Source: Citrobacter sp. MGH106
Lineage (GTDB): Bacteria > Pseudomonadota > Gammaproteobacteria > Enterobacterales > Enterobacteriaceae
Length of the DNA: 64,000 bases
NCBI RefSeq assembly: GCF_001037495.1
Contig: NZ_KQ089823.1
Coordinates: 186,001 to 250,000, forward strand
Direction: 5' to 3'
The translations under genes were made by a program, and so were the position numbers. Shown in pieces: positions 40,363-51,743 of this stretch. Numbering within the stretch: the stretch's first letter is position 1; the number at the start of each line of letters is the position of its first letter. The notes beneath the pieces are model-generated. The model did not search any database and had not been told where the DNA came from. It saw only the letters and a program-made list of their open reading frames with translations.

Positions 40363-41661
40363 ATGCAGGACAACACATTACAATTAAGCAACAATACAGC
40401 AACCGCCGTACCATTCTCACAAAAAATACCGTTCACGAAATACGATTTTGGCTGGGTGCTACTCTGCATCGGCATGGCAATTGGTGCCGGAACGGTACTG
40501 ATGCCAGTACAAATTGGCCTGACAGGTATTTGGGTATTTATTGTCGCATTTATTATTGCCTACCCAGCAACCTATATTGTGCAGGATATTTATTTAAAAA
40601 CATTATCAGAAAGCGAAACCTGCAATGACTACACCGATATTATTAGTCATTACCTGGGAAAAAACTGGGGAGTGTTTCTCGGTGTTATTTATTTCCTGAT
40701 GATTATCCATGGTATATTTATATATTCATTATCCGTTGTTTTTGACAGCGCTTCATATATAAAAACCTTCGGGCTGACTGATGCCGATCTTTCACAATCG
40801 ATCATCTATAAAGTAGCTATTTTTGCTGTACTGGTTGCTATTGCCTCCGGTGGGGAGAAGCTGCTATTCAAGATCTCCGGTCCAATGGTAGTGGTGAAAG
40901 TGGGTATCATCGTTGTGTTTGGTTTTGCGATGGTTCCACACTGGAATTTTAGCAATATCAGTGCGTTCCCAGAGGCGTCAGTGTTCTTTCGTGACGTACT
41001 GCTGACCATCCCATTCTGCTTCTTTTCGGCGGTGTTTATTCAGGTGCTGAACCCAATGAACATCGCCTACCGCAAACGGGTGTCTGACAGAATACTGGCT
41101 ACACGCATGGCCATTCGCACCCATCGAATCAGTTACATTACGCTGATTGCGGTGATCCTGTTCTTCTCGTTTTCATTTACCTTTTCCATTAGCCATGAAG
41201 AAGCTGTATCGGCCTTCGAGCAGAATATTTCTGCGTTGGCACTGGCGGCTCAGGTTATTCCAGGACAAATCATCCATATTACCTCAACGGTATTAAATAT
41301 CTTTGCCGTGTTGACTGCATTCTTCGGTATTTATCTGGGGTTCCATGAAGCGATTAAGGGCATTATTCTTAACGTACTGGGGCGCGTAATCGACGTTGAG
41401 AAAATTAACCCGCTGGTTTTAACTCTGGGTATTTGCGCGTTTATCGTAACAACACTGGTTATTTGGGTGTCATTCCGCGTGTCGGTGTTGGTATTCTTCC
41501 AGATGGGCAGCCCACTTTACGGTATCGTTTCGTGCATTATTCCGTTTTTCCTGATCTATAAAGTGACGCAACTGGAAAAACTACGCGGGCTGAAAACCTG
41601 GCTTATCCTGCTGTACGGAATTTTGCTGTGTCTGTCGCCGCTATTGAAACTGATTGAATAG
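40363..41661 (+). CDS. yhjV: YhjV, HAAAP-family amino acid transporter
   Basis: 432 aa with 11 predicted helices, hydroxy/aromatic amino acid permease family (SdaC/TdcC/YhaO relatives). The first helix is [29 protein letters not shown], typical of the family. Very close to E. coli YhjV, also located next to dppF. Substrate unproven; position after megL suggests methionine or another sulfur amino acid here (inference). ATG 40363 follows GGGGG at 5 bases. Confidence 0.85.
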   Translation: MQDNTLQLSNNTATAVPFSQKIPFTKYDFGWVLLCIGMAIGAGTVLMPVQIGLTGIWVFIVAFIIAYPATYIVQDIYLKTLSESETCNDYTDIISHYLGKNWGVFLGVIYFLMIIHGIFIYSLSVVFDSASYIKTFGLTDADLSQSIIYKVAIFAVLVAIASGGEKLLFKISGPMVVVKVGIIVVFGFAMVPHWNFSNISAFPEASVFFRDVLLTIPFCFFSAVFIQVLNPMNIAYRKRVSDRILATRMAIRTHRISYITLIAVILFFSFSFTFSISHEEAVSAFEQNISALALAAQVIPGQIIHITSTVLNIFAVLTAFFGIYLGFHEAIKGIILNVLGRVIDVEKINPLVLTLGICAFIVTTLVIWVSFRVSVLVFFQMGSPLYGIVSCIIPFFLIYKVTQLEKLRGLKTWLILLYGILLCLSPLLKLIE

Positions 41662-41694
41662 TCCGCATTGTGCGCCGTCAAATCCTGGCGGCGC

Positions 41695-42897
41695 TTAACT
41701 CACACTCTCCAGTTGATAGCTGCGGATTTTATTCAGTACCGTGGTATGAGATACCCCCAACGCTTTGGCAATATGCCGCGACGAGACATTTTCTTCAACC
41801 ATCTGCTCGATTAGCTGACGCTCAGCGTACTGAACTTGCTCTTTAAAAGGGCGCTCGGCATGGACCTGCTTAGCCGATGGCATATTTGTCATCCCCAAAT
41901 CCTCTCTGGTAATAACATCGGATTCCGCCATCAGCATCAGACGAATAATAGTGTTTTCCAGCTCGCGAACGTTTCCCGGCCAGGCGTGATGATGCAATGC
42001 CTCAAAACAGGCTTTATCCAGAATCAGACGTCGCTGGAATTCCTTTGCGTATTTCTGCACAAAATGGCGAATAAGTTGGCTGATATCCTGCGGGCGCTCC
42101 CGTAAAGGAGGAATGGTGAGGGAAAGCACGTTAATACGATAATAAAGATCGGCCCGTAGCAGGCGTTGTTCGACCATTTCCTCCAGATTTGCGTTAGTTG
42201 CCACAATAATGCGCACATTTACTGGAATAATTTGTGCCCCACCAACGCGACGTATCCCGCCATCCTGAAGAACACGCAGCAATTTAGCCTGTAAACTCAA
42301 CGGCATTTCACCAAATTCATCCAGAAACAGGGTGCCTTTATCAGCCATTTCAAACAGCCCCTTTTTACCTTTGCAGTCAGCACCGCTGAAGGCCCCTCTT
42401 TCATAGCCGAAGAATTCACTTTCCATCAGCGCCTCTGGTAACGCTGAGCAGTTAACGGGAATAAACGGGTAAAAGCGCCGATGCCCGGAATTATGGATAG
42501 CCCGGGCCAGCAGCTCTTTTCCGGTACCGGTTTCACCCCGGATTAAAACGGTATATTTGCTATCCGCGATTCTGATCGCCTTTTCAATCAGCAACTGCAT
42601 GCTCTGGCTGCTGCAAATAATGTCTGAAAAATAACGCGGGCGAGTCAGATCCGGTGACGATAGCCCTGCAATCTCTTCAGAAAGCCAGGCAACGTTAATA
42701 ATATCAGTACGCTGGTTTAAACGAGATTCAACGCCAGAAATATCCTGCAGTTGACGACACCACGACTTAATCAGGATCCTGCCCGTCGTCACTTTCATTG
42801 AAATGATATTAATGTCACAGAAAGAGAACTCCTTAAGAACGTCCTCAACCATAGACAGGCGGTCAATTGTTTTAATATCCCAGCGTATCGTAACCAC
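41695..42897 (-). CDS. ACT-domain sigma-54-dependent activator (TyrR-like architecture)
   Basis: 400 aa. Residues about 1-75 look like an ACT domain (MVTIRWDIKTIDRLSMVEDVLKEF), as at the start of TyrR, but there is no PAS domain. The AAA+ module spans about 90-320: Walker A GETGTGKE (121-128), sigma-54 contact loop GAFSGA (168-173, GAFTGA in most), Walker B GTLFLDE. A TyrR-like helix-turn-helix (SSRHIAKALGVSHTTVLNKI) ends the protein. TyrR lost the GAFTGA loop; this one keeps it with Thr replaced by Ser. GTG start has GGAG at 5 bases. Convergent with yhjV; it probably activates megL in response to an amino acid. Confidence 0.88.
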   Translation of the reverse strand: MVTIRWDIKTIDRLSMVEDVLKEFSFCDINIISMKVTTGRILIKSWCRQLQDISGVESRLNQRTDIINVAWLSEEIAGLSSPDLTRPRYFSDIICSSQSMQLLIEKAIRIADSKYTVLIRGETGTGKELLARAIHNSGHRRFYPFIPVNCSALPEALMESEFFGYERGAFSGADCKGKKGLFEMADKGTLFLDEFGEMPLSLQAKLLRVLQDGGIRRVGGAQIIPVNVRIIVATNANLEEMVEQRLLRADLYYRINVLSLTIPPLRERPQDISQLIRHFVQKYAKEFQRRLILDKACFEALHHHAWPGNVRELENTIIRLMLMAESDVITREDLGMTNMPSAKQVHAERPFKEQVQYAERQLIEQMVEENVSSRHIAKALGVSHTTVLNKIRSYQLESVS

Positions 42898-43025
42898 ATT
42901 TGCTCCAAATAGTTAGCAACTGCGAAGTAGATATTTCTGTGATGCTTACAGTACTGAACACATTCTAGCCGACACGGCAGAATGTTCTGCCAATGACCTC
43001 ACACTGTGGGGATAAAAACAAAGAT

Positions 43026-43054
43026 ATAAAAAACCGGAGCACAAGGCTCCGGTT
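43026..43054 (-). terminator. Terminator of the dpp operon
   Basis: Minus strand AACCGGAGC / GCTCCGGTT then TTTTTTATAT, 20 bases past the dppF stop. Confidence 0.92.
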
Positions 43055-43073
43055 ATCAGGTCATAACCCACGT

Positions 43074-44078
43074 TTATTGCTGTGGGTTCTCATCCTGGTC
43101 GACGGCAAAGCATGCCACCAACTGACCACCATAGTCTTTAAGCTGGGGTTGTAGCTGAGTACAAGGACCAAAACGACGGCGGCAACGGGCATTAAACGCG
43201 CAGCCCGGCGGTGGGTTCAATGGGCTTGGCAGTTCGCCGGTCAGCTTAATACGCTCCCGGCGGTCATCCGGGTTCAGCCGTGGCGTCGCGGAGAGCAAAG
43301 CCTGCGTATAAGGATGACGCGGATTATTGAAGATTTGATCCTTGGTTCCTTTCTCCACACAGCGGCCGAGGTACATCACCATGACTTCATCGGCAATATG
43401 TTCCACTACCGACAAATCGTGGGAGATAAAGACATAGGACAGCCCCAGATCCTGCTGCAGATCCATCATCAGATTCAGTACCTGTGCGCGTACGGATACG
43501 TCGAGCGCGGAAACAGGTTCATCGGCAATCACCACGTCCGGATCAAGCATCAGACCACGGGCAATCGCGATGCGCTGACGTTGACCGCCGGAGAACATAT
43601 GCGGGTAGCGGTCATAGTGCTCAGTTTTGAGACCCACTTTCGCCATCATCGCCAGCGCTTTTTCACGACGCTGTTCTTTGCTGAGCGAGGTGTTGATCAG
43701 CAACGGCTCCTCCAGAATCTGCCCCACTTTTTTACGCGGATTCAGAGAACCATACGGGTTCTGGAACACAATCTGGATTTTCTGTCGACGCAGTTTTTGC
43801 GCCTGCGGGTCGTGTTTAAGCAGATCCTGTCCCTGGTAATACAGCTCACCGCCGGTTGGAACTTCAATCATCGTCAGCAGGCGACCGAGCGTCGATTTCC
43901 CACAGCCTGACTCTCCGACCACTGCCAGCGTTTTACCGCGTTCAAGGGTGAAAGACACACCGTCCAGCGCTTTCACCAGGCGCTCCGGAGCGAACATGCC
44001 CTTCTTCACCGGGTAATGTTTTTTCAGGTCAATTGCCTGCAACAATGGTTGTTGCGAGGTGGCATCATGCGTACTCAT
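43074..44078 (-). CDS. dppF: Dipeptide ABC transporter ATPase DppF
   Basis: 334 aa cytoplasmic ATPase paired with DppD. Walker [10 protein letters not shown] near 58, signature SGGQRQR near 166, Walker [14 protein letters not shown]-terminal oligopeptide-family tail with cysteines ([17 protein letters not shown]) as in OppF. Starts in an ATGA overlap with the dppD stop, indicating coupled translation. Confidence 0.96.
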   Translation of the reverse strand: MSTHDATSQQPLLQAIDLKKHYPVKKGMFAPERLVKALDGVSFTLERGKTLAVVGESGCGKSTLGRLLTMIEVPTGGELYYQGQDLLKHDPQAQKLRRQKIQIVFQNPYGSLNPRKKVGQILEEPLLINTSLSKEQRREKALAMMAKVGLKTEHYDRYPHMFSGGQRQRIAIARGLMLDPDVVIADEPVSALDVSVRAQVLNLMMDLQQDLGLSYVFISHDLSVVEHIADEVMVMYLGRCVEKGTKDQIFNNPRHPYTQALLSATPRLNPDDRRERIKLTGELPSPLNPPPGCAFNARCRRRFGPCTQLQPQLKDYGGQLVACFAVDQDENPQQ

Positions 44079-45058
44079 AGCCCAGGCCTCCCGGCATCAT
44101 CGAGTGGGTAATGGCATTTCGACTGGCGACCGTCGCCCAATATGTTCAGCTCCGGTTCAACGCTACGGCACTTATCCGTTGCATACGGGCAGCGCGGGTT
44201 CAGCAGACAGCCGTTCGGACGATCGTATTTACCCGGAACCACGCCCGACAGCGATGCCAGACGCGCTTTATCCTGGGCAAACTCCGGTAGCGCACGCAAC
44301 AATGCCTGAGTGTACGGATGCCGAGGAGCGCGGAAAATATCGTGCGCAGCCCCGGTTTCCACCACCTGGCCCGCATACATCACAATGATTTTGTGCGCCG
44401 ACTCAGCCACCAGCGCCAGATCGTGAGTAATCAACACCAGCGCCATATTTTCTTTCTGCTGTAGCTCCAGCAGCAACTCAATGATTTGCGCCTGGATGGT
44501 CACATCCAGCGCCGTTGTCGGTTCATCGGCAATCAGCAACTTCGGACGGCAGGCAATCGCCATCGCGATCATCACACGCTGGCTCATACCACCGGAAAGC
44601 TGGTGCGGATAAACATCCAGACGCGAGGCGGGATCGGGGATGCCCACCAGCGTCAGCAGGTCAATCGCCCGCTGAATGCGGGTTTTCTTGTTACCACCCT
44701 GATGAACCTTTATGGCTTCCATAATCTGGTAGCCAACGGTATAGCACGGGTTCAGGCTGGTCATCGGATCCTGGAAGATCATCGCCACTTCTGCGCCCAC
44801 CAACTGACGGCGCTCTTTCTCAGAGATACGCTTCAGGTCGCGACCGTTAAACTCCAGCGCCTCAGCCATTACGCGGCCAGGGTAGTCAATCAGCCCCATA
44901 ATCGCCAGCGAGCTGACGGATTTACCCGAGCCGGATTCCCCCACAATGCCAACCACTTCACCCTGGTTTACACTGTAGCTAATGCGGTCTACAGCGCGGA
45001 ACTCGGAACCCACATCGCCGAAATGCACTGATAATTTATCTACATTTAATAACGCCAT
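44075..45058 (-). CDS. dppD: Dipeptide ABC transporter ATPase DppD
   Basis: 327 aa. Walker A GESGSGKS near 41, signature LSGGMSQR near 159, Walker [13 protein letters not shown], and the C-terminal [14 protein letters not shown] cysteine region that in OppD/DppD relatives can hold an Fe-S cluster. Works with DppF to drive DppBC. Ten bases after dppC. Confidence 0.96.
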   Translation of the reverse strand: MALLNVDKLSVHFGDVGSEFRAVDRISYSVNQGEVVGIVGESGSGKSVSSLAIMGLIDYPGRVMAEALEFNGRDLKRISEKERRQLVGAEVAMIFQDPMTSLNPCYTVGYQIMEAIKVHQGGNKKTRIQRAIDLLTLVGIPDPASRLDVYPHQLSGGMSQRVMIAMAIACRPKLLIADEPTTALDVTIQAQIIELLLELQQKENMALVLITHDLALVAESAHKIIVMYAGQVVETGAAHDIFRAPRHPYTQALLRALPEFAQDKARLASLSGVVPGKYDRPNGCLLNPRCPYATDKCRSVEPELNILGDGRQSKCHYPLDDAGRPGL

Positions 45059-45068
45059 CTCGAACCTC

Positions 45069-45971
45069 TTACTGCTTCAGTTTGGGATCGAGCGCGTCAC
45101 GCAGACCGTCACCCATCAGGTTAAATGCCAGCACCGTCAGCAGGATCGCCAGACCCGGGAAGGTCACGACCCACCATGCACTTTGCGCGAACTGCAACAC
45201 GTCGGAGAGCATGGTGCCCCACTCCGGCGTCGGCGGTTGCGCACCCATGCCAAGGAAGCCAAGCGCGGCCATATCGAGAATGGCGTTAGAGAAGCCGAGC
45301 GACGCCTGAACAATCAGCGGCGCAAGACAGTTAGGAAGAATATTAACGAACATCTGGCGCATCGCTCCGGCCCCCGCCACACGGGAAGCGGTAACATAGT
45401 CGCGGTTGACTTCCACCAGTACGGCGGCGCGCGTCAGACGCACATAGTGTGGCAATGCCACAAACGTCAGCGCCAGCGCGGCGTTACCGATAGACGGACC
45501 AAATACCGCTACCAGCACCAACGCCAGTAACAGGCTCGGCAGCGCCAGCATGATATCCACTACGCGCATGATGATGTTATCAACAATACCGCCGAAGTAG
45601 CCCGCAACCAGCCCCAGGACCACTCCCATCATCAAGGAGAGTACTACCACCAGACAGCCGACCAGCAGCGACAGACGAGCACCGTACATCAGGCGAGACA
45701 ACACATCGCGCCCTACGTCATCCGTACCAAACAAATGCGCCATCGTACCGCCTTCCTGCCATGCAGGCGGAGCCAGCAGCGTATCGCGGAACTGATCAGC
45801 CGGGTTGTACGGCGCGAGGACGTTTGCAAAGACCGCAATCAGGATCATCACAACAACGTATACCAACCCAACAACCGCACCTTTGTTGCGTTTGAAATAG
45901 TGCCAGAACTCCTGCAACGGGGTCATGGGCACCGGTGCAGTAATAACTTTATTTTCAGTAACCTGTGACAT
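45069..45971 (-). CDS. dppC: Dipeptide ABC transporter permease DppC
   Basis: 300 aa inner-membrane permease, six helices, with the ATPase-contact EAA loop ([21 protein letters not shown]). Forms the channel with DppB for di- and tripeptides, and for heme and 5-aminolevulinate in E. coli. Confidence 0.96.
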   Translation of the reverse strand: MSQVTENKVITAPVPMTPLQEFWHYFKRNKGAVVGLVYVVVMILIAVFANVLAPYNPADQFRDTLLAPPAWQEGGTMAHLFGTDDVGRDVLSRLMYGARLSLLVGCLVVVLSLMMGVVLGLVAGYFGGIVDNIIMRVVDIMLALPSLLLALVLVAVFGPSIGNAALALTFVALPHYVRLTRAAVLVEVNRDYVTASRVAGAGAMRQMFVNILPNCLAPLIVQASLGFSNAILDMAALGFLGMGAQPPTPEWGTMLSDVLQFAQSAWWVVTFPGLAILLTVLAFNLMGDGLRDALDPKLKQ

Positions 45972-45980
45972 GATGGCCCC

Positions 45981-47000
45981 TTACTTCTTATGCCGAATAC
46001 GCGGGTTCACCACGCCGTACAGCAGGTCTACCAGCAGGTTGACGAGAATAATCATCGTCGCCACCAGCAATACGCCGCCCTGCACAACCGGATAATCGCG
46101 GCGTTGCAACGCATCAATCAGCCAGCGCCCCAGACCCGGCCACGAAAATATGGTTTCGGTCAGGATTGCCCCTGCCAGCAGCGTACCGACCTGCAGGCCG
46201 ATAACGGTCACGACGGGCAGCATGGCATTGCGCAGCGCATGAATGATGATTACACGCATCCGCGTCAAACCTTTGGCGCGAGCAGTGCGAATATAATCTT
46301 CACCCAACACCTCCAGCATTGACGAACGGGTCATACGCACTATCACCGCCAGCGGAATTGTCCCCAGCACCATCGCAGGCAGGATCATATGCACCACGGC
46401 ATCAATGAAGTTGCCCTCTTCACCCCAGATGGCGGTGTCGATCAGCATGAAACCGGTGAGTGGATTGGAATCATCAAGGAACACCATGTCGCTTACCCGC
46501 CCGGAAACAGGCGTCAGATTCCACTGCACGGAGACCAGCATGATCAGCATCATGCCCCACCAGAAGATAGGCATGGAATAACCGGTCAGAGCCAGGCCAA
46601 CTGCGGTATGGTCGAAAATGGAACCACGCTTAACAGCAGCGAGTACACCGACTGGAATTCCCACTGCGGTAGCAAAAATCATGGCGCAGACGCCTAACTC
46701 CAGCGTCGCTTTAAAGCGAGGCACAAACTCTTCCCACACCGGTAAACGGCTTTTCAGTGAGATACCCAAATCGCCATGCATCACCCCCCAAATATAATGG
46801 AGGTATTGTTGCCACATCGGCTTATCCAGACCGAGTTCAGCTAAGAGTTGAGCATGGCGCTCAGGGGAGATACCACGTTCACCTGCCATGATCATCACCG
46901 GATCACCGGGGATCATATGGACGAAGGCAAAGGTGAGAAGAGTGATACCGATAAACGTGGGGATGACGAGTCCCAAACGTCGGAGAATGAACTGCAACAT
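45981..47000 (-). CDS. dppB: Dipeptide ABC transporter permease DppB
   Basis: 339 aa inner-membrane permease with EAA loop (RTARAKGLTRMRVIIIHALRN). ATG 47000 gives MLQFILRRLG, the E. coli start; the 19 codons upstream in frame are not supported. Nine bases before dppC. Separated from dppA by a hairpin. Confidence 0.95.
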   Translation of the reverse strand: MLQFILRRLGLVIPTFIGITLLTFAFVHMIPGDPVMIMAGERGISPERHAQLLAELGLDKPMWQQYLHYIWGVMHGDLGISLKSRLPVWEEFVPRFKATLELGVCAMIFATAVGIPVGVLAAVKRGSIFDHTAVGLALTGYSMPIFWWGMMLIMLVSVQWNLTPVSGRVSDMVFLDDSNPLTGFMLIDTAIWGEEGNFIDAVVHMILPAMVLGTIPLAVIVRMTRSSMLEVLGEDYIRTARAKGLTRMRVIIIHALRNAMLPVVTVIGLQVGTLLAGAILTETIFSWPGLGRWLIDALQRRDYPVVQGGVLLVATMIILVNLLVDLLYGVVNPRIRHKK

Positions 47001-47102
47001 AACCCGGATTCTCTCTAATGACGTGCAGCCTGGTGACAGCACGTCTGTATTGCTCACAAATCTTATCTCCCCCTCAAGCGAGAAGGAGATAAAGCATTAC
47101 TG

Positions 47103-47151
47103 CCAGATCGCGTTACGCGGGTCCGACTTAACGGTACGTAACGCGGCCTGG
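47103..47151 (-). terminator. dppA-dppB intercistronic stem-loop
   Basis: Arms CCAG-AT-CGCGTTACG and CGTAACGCG-GC-CTGG, 19-base loop, 12 bases after dppA. No T-run. Such stems let the binding-protein gene be expressed more than the permease genes. A smaller stem TATCTCC ... GGAGATA follows at 47068-47091. Confidence 0.7.
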
Positions 47152-47162
47152 CTTGCTTTTAA

Positions 47163-48770
47163 TTATTCGACAGAGACATTTTCGAAGTGGTGTTTGCCTA
47201 ATGGATCAACCACATAGCCTTTGACTTCTTTACGCACCGGCTCATATACGGTGGAGTGAGCGATAATCAGTGCCGGAGCCTGGTCATGCATCACCACCTG
47301 AGCCTGTTTGTAGAGTTCAATACGCTTATTGTGATCGTCGGTCGCACGCGCCGGCTGAATCAAATCTTCAAACGGCTTGTAGCACCAGCGAGAGTAGTTG
47401 GAACCATCTTTCGCTGCTGCACAGCTGAACAGCGTAGCGAAGAAGTTATCCGGATCCCCGTTGTCGCCGGTCCAGCCCATCATAACGGCCTGGTGCTCAC
47501 CAGATTTGGCGCGCTTGAGGTACTCGCCCCACTCGTAGGTGACAATCTTGGCCTGAACGCCAATTTTCGCCCAGTCAGCCTGGATCATCTCAGCCATACG
47601 GCGTGCGTTCGGGTTGTACGGACGCTGTACCGGCATTGCCCACAGCTCAACAGTGAAGCCTTTGTCCTGACCCGCTTCTTTCAGCAGCGCTTTGGCTTTC
47701 TCTGGATCGTAGCTGTAGTCTTTAACGTCATCGTTGTAGCCCCACATAGTTGGTGGGATCAGGTTTTTCGCAGCAACACCTGCACCCTGATAAACGGCTT
47801 TGATGATTGCTTCTTTGTTCACCGCGTAGGTCAGCGCCTGACGGACTTTCACGTCATCAAACGGTTTTTTCTCGGTGTTGAAAGAGAGATAGCCAACGTT
47901 CAGACCCGCCTGCTCCATCAGATTGATGTTTTTATCCTGCTTCATACGTGCGATATCAGCCGGATTCGGGTATGGCATTACCTGGCACTCATTCTTCTGC
48001 AGTTTGGCATAACGCACAGAAGCGTCAGGCGTAATGGAGAAGACCAGACGGTCGATCTGTGGTTTGGTGCCCCAGTAGCCTTCGAATGCTTTATACAGAA
48101 TACGGGAGTCTTTCTGGTACTGCTGCAGCTGGAACGGACCGGTACCGATTGGGTTCAGATCCACTTTCTCCGGGGAGCCCGCTTTCAGCATGTTGTCAGC
48201 ATATTCTTTGGAAAGAATAGAGGCGAAGTCCATAGCCAGGTCCGCAAGGAACGGCGCTTCAGGACGCGTCAGCACGAACTGAACGGTTTTATCGTCAACT
48301 TTCTTCACTTCGCTTATCAGGTCTGGCAGGCCCATTCCTTCGAAGTATTCATAGCTGCCGCCAGACACTTTATGGTACGGGTTGTGAGCATTTTTCTGAC
48401 GATCGAAAGAGAACACCACGTCATCGGCGTTAAAATCACGCGTTGGTTTAAATTCTTTATTGTCCTGCCACTTCACACCCTGACGCAGGTGGAAGGTATA
48501 TGTTTTACCGTCTTCGCTGATTTCCCACTTCTCAGCAAGGCCCGGAATAACTTCAGTCGTACCAGTTTTGAATTCAACCAGGCGGTTATAAATCGGCACT
48601 GAGCTGGCGTCATAAGTGGTACCAGAGGTGAAAAGCTGTGGGTTAAAGCCTTCAGGAGATCCTTCTGAACAATAAACCAGAGTTTTAGCCTGTACGCTTG
48701 CTGCGACGGTCATAGCCACCAGGCTCAGACCAAGCTTCAGCATCCCTGACTTCTTCAAGGAAATACTCAT
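47163..48770 (-). CDS. dppA: Dipeptide-binding periplasmic protein DppA
   Basis: 535 aa. Signal peptide MSISLKKSGMLKLGLSLVAM ... ASVQAKT, cleaved after residue 28 as in E. coli. The mature part is a family 5 solute-binding protein (LVYCSEGSPEGFNP). First and most expressed gene of dppABCDF; also required for dipeptide taxis with Tap in E. coli. Confidence 0.97.
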   Translation of the reverse strand: MSISLKKSGMLKLGLSLVAMTVAASVQAKTLVYCSEGSPEGFNPQLFTSGTTYDASSVPIYNRLVEFKTGTTEVIPGLAEKWEISEDGKTYTFHLRQGVKWQDNKEFKPTRDFNADDVVFSFDRQKNAHNPYHKVSGGSYEYFEGMGLPDLISEVKKVDDKTVQFVLTRPEAPFLADLAMDFASILSKEYADNMLKAGSPEKVDLNPIGTGPFQLQQYQKDSRILYKAFEGYWGTKPQIDRLVFSITPDASVRYAKLQKNECQVMPYPNPADIARMKQDKNINLMEQAGLNVGYLSFNTEKKPFDDVKVRQALTYAVNKEAIIKAVYQGAGVAAKNLIPPTMWGYNDDVKDYSYDPEKAKALLKEAGQDKGFTVELWAMPVQRPYNPNARRMAEMIQADWAKIGVQAKIVTYEWGEYLKRAKSGEHQAVMMGWTGDNGDPDNFFATLFSCAAAKDGSNYSRWCYKPFEDLIQPARATDDHNKRIELYKQAQVVMHDQAPALIIAHSTVYEPVRKEVKGYVVDPLGKHHFENVSVE

Positions 48771-48784
48771 TCTTCTGCTCCAAA

Positions 48785-48800
48785 TGTGATGTTTGTTGTT
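48785..48800 (-). promoter_or_regulatory. GcvB sRNA target in the dppA leader
   Basis: Minus strand AACAACAAACATCACA, just upstream of the ribosome site, is the conserved CA-rich GcvB pairing site described for dppA in E. coli and Salmonella. Confidence 0.7.
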
Positions 48801-49345
48801 TTACCCTTTGCAGTGGGTTTGCACCGCCTGGCCTTTTTTGTTTTTTACCCGGCCGGGTCGGCGTTAAGAGGATAGGGATTCCGTTCACATAAGCGACTGA
48901 GTTGCAGTGCGGATTCTCCATGAAATGCCCCTCATGCCCTACAATCTGTCAACAGAATGTGAAAACGTCAATACAGGTAACCGTGATTTACACCAAGGGT
49001 GAGAATTCGCAAACAAAGATTAAAAAAAGTGCAGACTGATATTTTCAGCAGGGAAATTTGTGCTACGCGTACTATGCCAGAATAAATATCTTCATATTTA
49101 GCAACATTTGGTGATTAACATTTATGCAGATTATGAAAAATTTCTAAATTAATGCTGCATATCTGAGCGATTAATACCATGAACGTTAAAACGCACAGCG
49201 GAAAATGCTAGGTTCAGCCATAAGTAACGCAAAAAAAGATTCAAGCTAATATAAAAAAAGACAATGGAATATGTCACAGAATCGTTAACTGTCAGTGGGA
49301 AGTGGTGCACAATTTTTGCAGATGAAATGAAGGTAAGTTTTTAGT
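48801..49345. other. dppA leader and upstream region
   Basis: About 545 bases without a coding gene. The first 120 are the dppA mRNA leader with a GC-rich stem around 48826-48862. The AT-rich 48960-49330 should hold the dppA promoter; no confident hexamers could be assigned. Nothing else seen. Confidence 0.5.
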
Positions 49346-49471
49346 CGGTGATAGAGGACTACTCGCCACTTCGTGCCTCGCCCTGCAGGCCGTTGCTGTT
49401 GCAACGTTCTCTCGCGCTGCTCGAGTCGAACCTCTTACCCCCGGAGGTTCTCATCCTCACGGCTACAAATG

Positions 49472-49499
49472 CAAAAAACCCTGCTCGTTGAGCAGGGTT
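49472..49499 (-). terminator. Terminator in repeat copy distal to proK
   Basis: Same as the element at 49637: AACCCTGCTC / GAGCAGGGTT, T-run on the minus strand. Confidence 0.85.
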
Positions 49500-49636
49500 T
49501 TAAATTTGGTCGGTGATAGAGGACTACTCGCCACTTCGTGGCTCGCCCTGCGGGCCGTTGCTGTTGCAACGTTCTCTCGCGCTGCTCGAGTCGAACCTCT
49601 TGCCCCCGGAGGTTCTCATCCTCACGGCTACAAATG

Positions 49637-49664
49637 CAAAAAACCCTGCTCGTTGAGCAGGGTT
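49637..49664 (-). terminator. Intrinsic terminator of proK
   Basis: AACCCTGCTC / GAGCAGGGTT with 3-base loop and a T-run on the minus strand, 8 bases after the tRNA CCA end. Confidence 0.92.
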
Positions 49665-49671
49665 TTAAATT

Positions 49672-49748
<77 letters not shown>

Positions 49749-49839
49749 AATGCGGGGCGCATCTTACTGCGCAGGTGCGCGCCCGTCAATCCCTACGTCA
49801 CAAAATGGCATTCGATCGGCGAGAAAGTCAGCAGCCCCG

Positions 49840-51531
49840 TTACTGAGCCGTAGCCTTCTGTTCGTCCGGGATACGACACCAGTTATTGTTCTCGTTAATA
49901 CCACCATTTGGCGAGGTATAACCAAGGCAACCTAAAATGGTGTCATACAGTTCCACATGGCGACGCGGCACCTTCATATCGGCCTCTTGCTTCAGGTGGG
50001 CAAACGCCTTCGCATGCTCGGGATCTTCCAGATACTTGTCAGACATCCACACCAGCATGGGAACGCGGAACTGCTCTGGCGGAGCCATTTTACGCGGCGT
50101 ACCGTGCAAATGCTCACGCTCGTTAATCGACTCACCGTGGTCCGCGGCGTAGAACACTATCGCTTTCTTATCTCGCAACTGGTCATACACTTTGGTAATA
50201 AAGTGATCAACATAGGTCACCGAGTTATCAAACGAGTTGATCATCTGCGCCTTCGAGCAGCCGCTATCAACATCGACACACTCTGGCTTCCATTGGGCAT
50301 AATCGCGGGTGTAGCGCTGCGTGTAGTTAAAGTGCGATCCTTTGGTATGCAGAATAATCAGATGCTTGCCATTATCATCCTGCTTTAAGGATTGCTGCAT
50401 CTCATCAATCAGCAGCATATCGTCAACCGTTTTGCCACGGTTCCGTGGTTCAGCGCCAATCTGCTCACGATAGGCGATGTTTTCCGCCATCGTATTGCTG
50501 TAGAACCACATCTCACTTTGCATCGCGTAAAGATCGGTACTAAACCCTAACTGACTGAGAACGGAAAAGATGTTTTGTTCTTTCAGAGTACGCTGCGGGT
50601 TATCGTCTGCCCCACCCTCACGTACGAACATACAGCGCAGTGAAAGCTTGGTTGCGGTATCACACGAATAGCCACGGAATGCCGCGAGGTTTTTTTCCTG
50701 AGCCAGTCTTGGGGTGGTATTTCGCTCGTAACCAAAAATACCCATGTGATCCCAGCGCGTCGTTTCACCGATAATAAAGACGACATAGGTATCATCGATA
50801 TTCTTTGGTGCAACGTAGGTAAACTTCTTCGCCGGATTCATCAACGATTTGTTATCTGAAGACTCATCAACCTGTGCCCAGGCATACAATCCAAGCGCGG
50901 AAAGCCAGTTTGAAGGCAGATAGGAGTTCGCCACTACGCCGCCGTAGCTGGGTAAATCAATTCCCGTTTCGCGTTCAACCGTTTTCTGCTGCATACCAAG
51001 CAGACGAATCGGCGCCCACACCATCAGGCCAGCCAGCACGACCACGGCCACGCTACGCCACCTTTGTCCTGGCGTACGAACCTGTTTTAACAGGGTGTAA
51101 CGACAGCGATTACTCCAGATCAGGAGCAAAGGAAAAACGCTGACAGAAACCAGCCAGGCGATGAAATGCCAGCCCACAACTTCCTTCGATAAATCAATAT
51201 CTGTGGTTATTACCGAGGCAATAATGCCGTAACCAATCACCACATTCAGGAAGGTCATGTAATAGCTTGCACCTGCGGAGCAAAGCACTACAAAGGTGGC
51301 CATTACACGCCAGACGCGTCGACCAAATAAAGAGAGAACACGAAGTAAAAAGAAGGTCGCCAGCACCGCGCCAGCTAATTCAACGACCGCAGAGATTCCT
51401 TTCCAGGCGGTAAATTCCTGCGCAAAGCTGCCGAATCGGCGATAAAAAACTGCGCAGTTCATAAACAGACCGATATAGAGCGCAAGCAAGAAGCTAAGCT
51501 TTTGCTGCGTCATCGACTTAATATATCTCAT
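49840..51531 (-). CDS. eptB: Kdo2-lipid A phosphoethanolamine transferase EptB
   Basis: 563 aa inner-membrane enzyme adding phosphoethanolamine to the outer Kdo of LPS. Five N-terminal helices, then a periplasmic sulfatase-like domain. Metal/catalytic motifs: [14 protein letters not shown], nucleophile Thr in [14 protein letters not shown], and [18 protein letters not shown] 51531 gives [13 protein letters not shown] and the E. coli length. In E. coli it is controlled by sigma-E and the sRNAs MgrR and ArcZ. Confidence 0.95.
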   Translation of the reverse strand: MRYIKSMTQQKLSFLLALYIGLFMNCAVFYRRFGSFAQEFTAWKGISAVVELAGAVLATFFLLRVLSLFGRRVWRVMATFVVLCSAGASYYMTFLNVVIGYGIIASVITTDIDLSKEVVGWHFIAWLVSVSVFPLLLIWSNRCRYTLLKQVRTPGQRWRSVAVVVLAGLMVWAPIRLLGMQQKTVERETGIDLPSYGGVVANSYLPSNWLSALGLYAWAQVDESSDNKSLMNPAKKFTYVAPKNIDDTYVVFIIGETTRWDHMGIFGYERNTTPRLAQEKNLAAFRGYSCDTATKLSLRCMFVREGGADDNPQRTLKEQNIFSVLSQLGFSTDLYAMQSEMWFYSNTMAENIAYREQIGAEPRNRGKTVDDMLLIDEMQQSLKQDDNGKHLIILHTKGSHFNYTQRYTRDYAQWKPECVDVDSGCSKAQMINSFDNSVTYVDHFITKVYDQLRDKKAIVFYAADHGESINEREHLHGTPRKMAPPEQFRVPMLVWMSDKYLEDPEHAKAFAHLKQEADMKVPRRHVELYDTILGCLGYTSPNGGINENNNWCRIPDEQKATAQ

Positions 51532-51743
51532 GCAAAAAAACCCTGGAAATCGGGATAAAAACACCCTGTGCAACAGTCAATCAGACCAGACAGGTGAAAG
51601 ATGCGACAACAGCAGAGATGAAATGTCTACAAGCGCGGGTAAGTAGACCACAGGAGGGAGCAAAAGTGCTTATGGAGAATGCAAACAGCGCACATATTTT
51701 TGTAAATATATGCGCCGTGTATTAATCAGACGACTAAATAAGA

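Noticed and set aside
47256-48602. 448-codon open frame on the plus strand
   Set aside because: It is exactly antisense to dppA, whose protein is unmistakable; the frame is a by-product of dppA codon use and has no recognisable domain.
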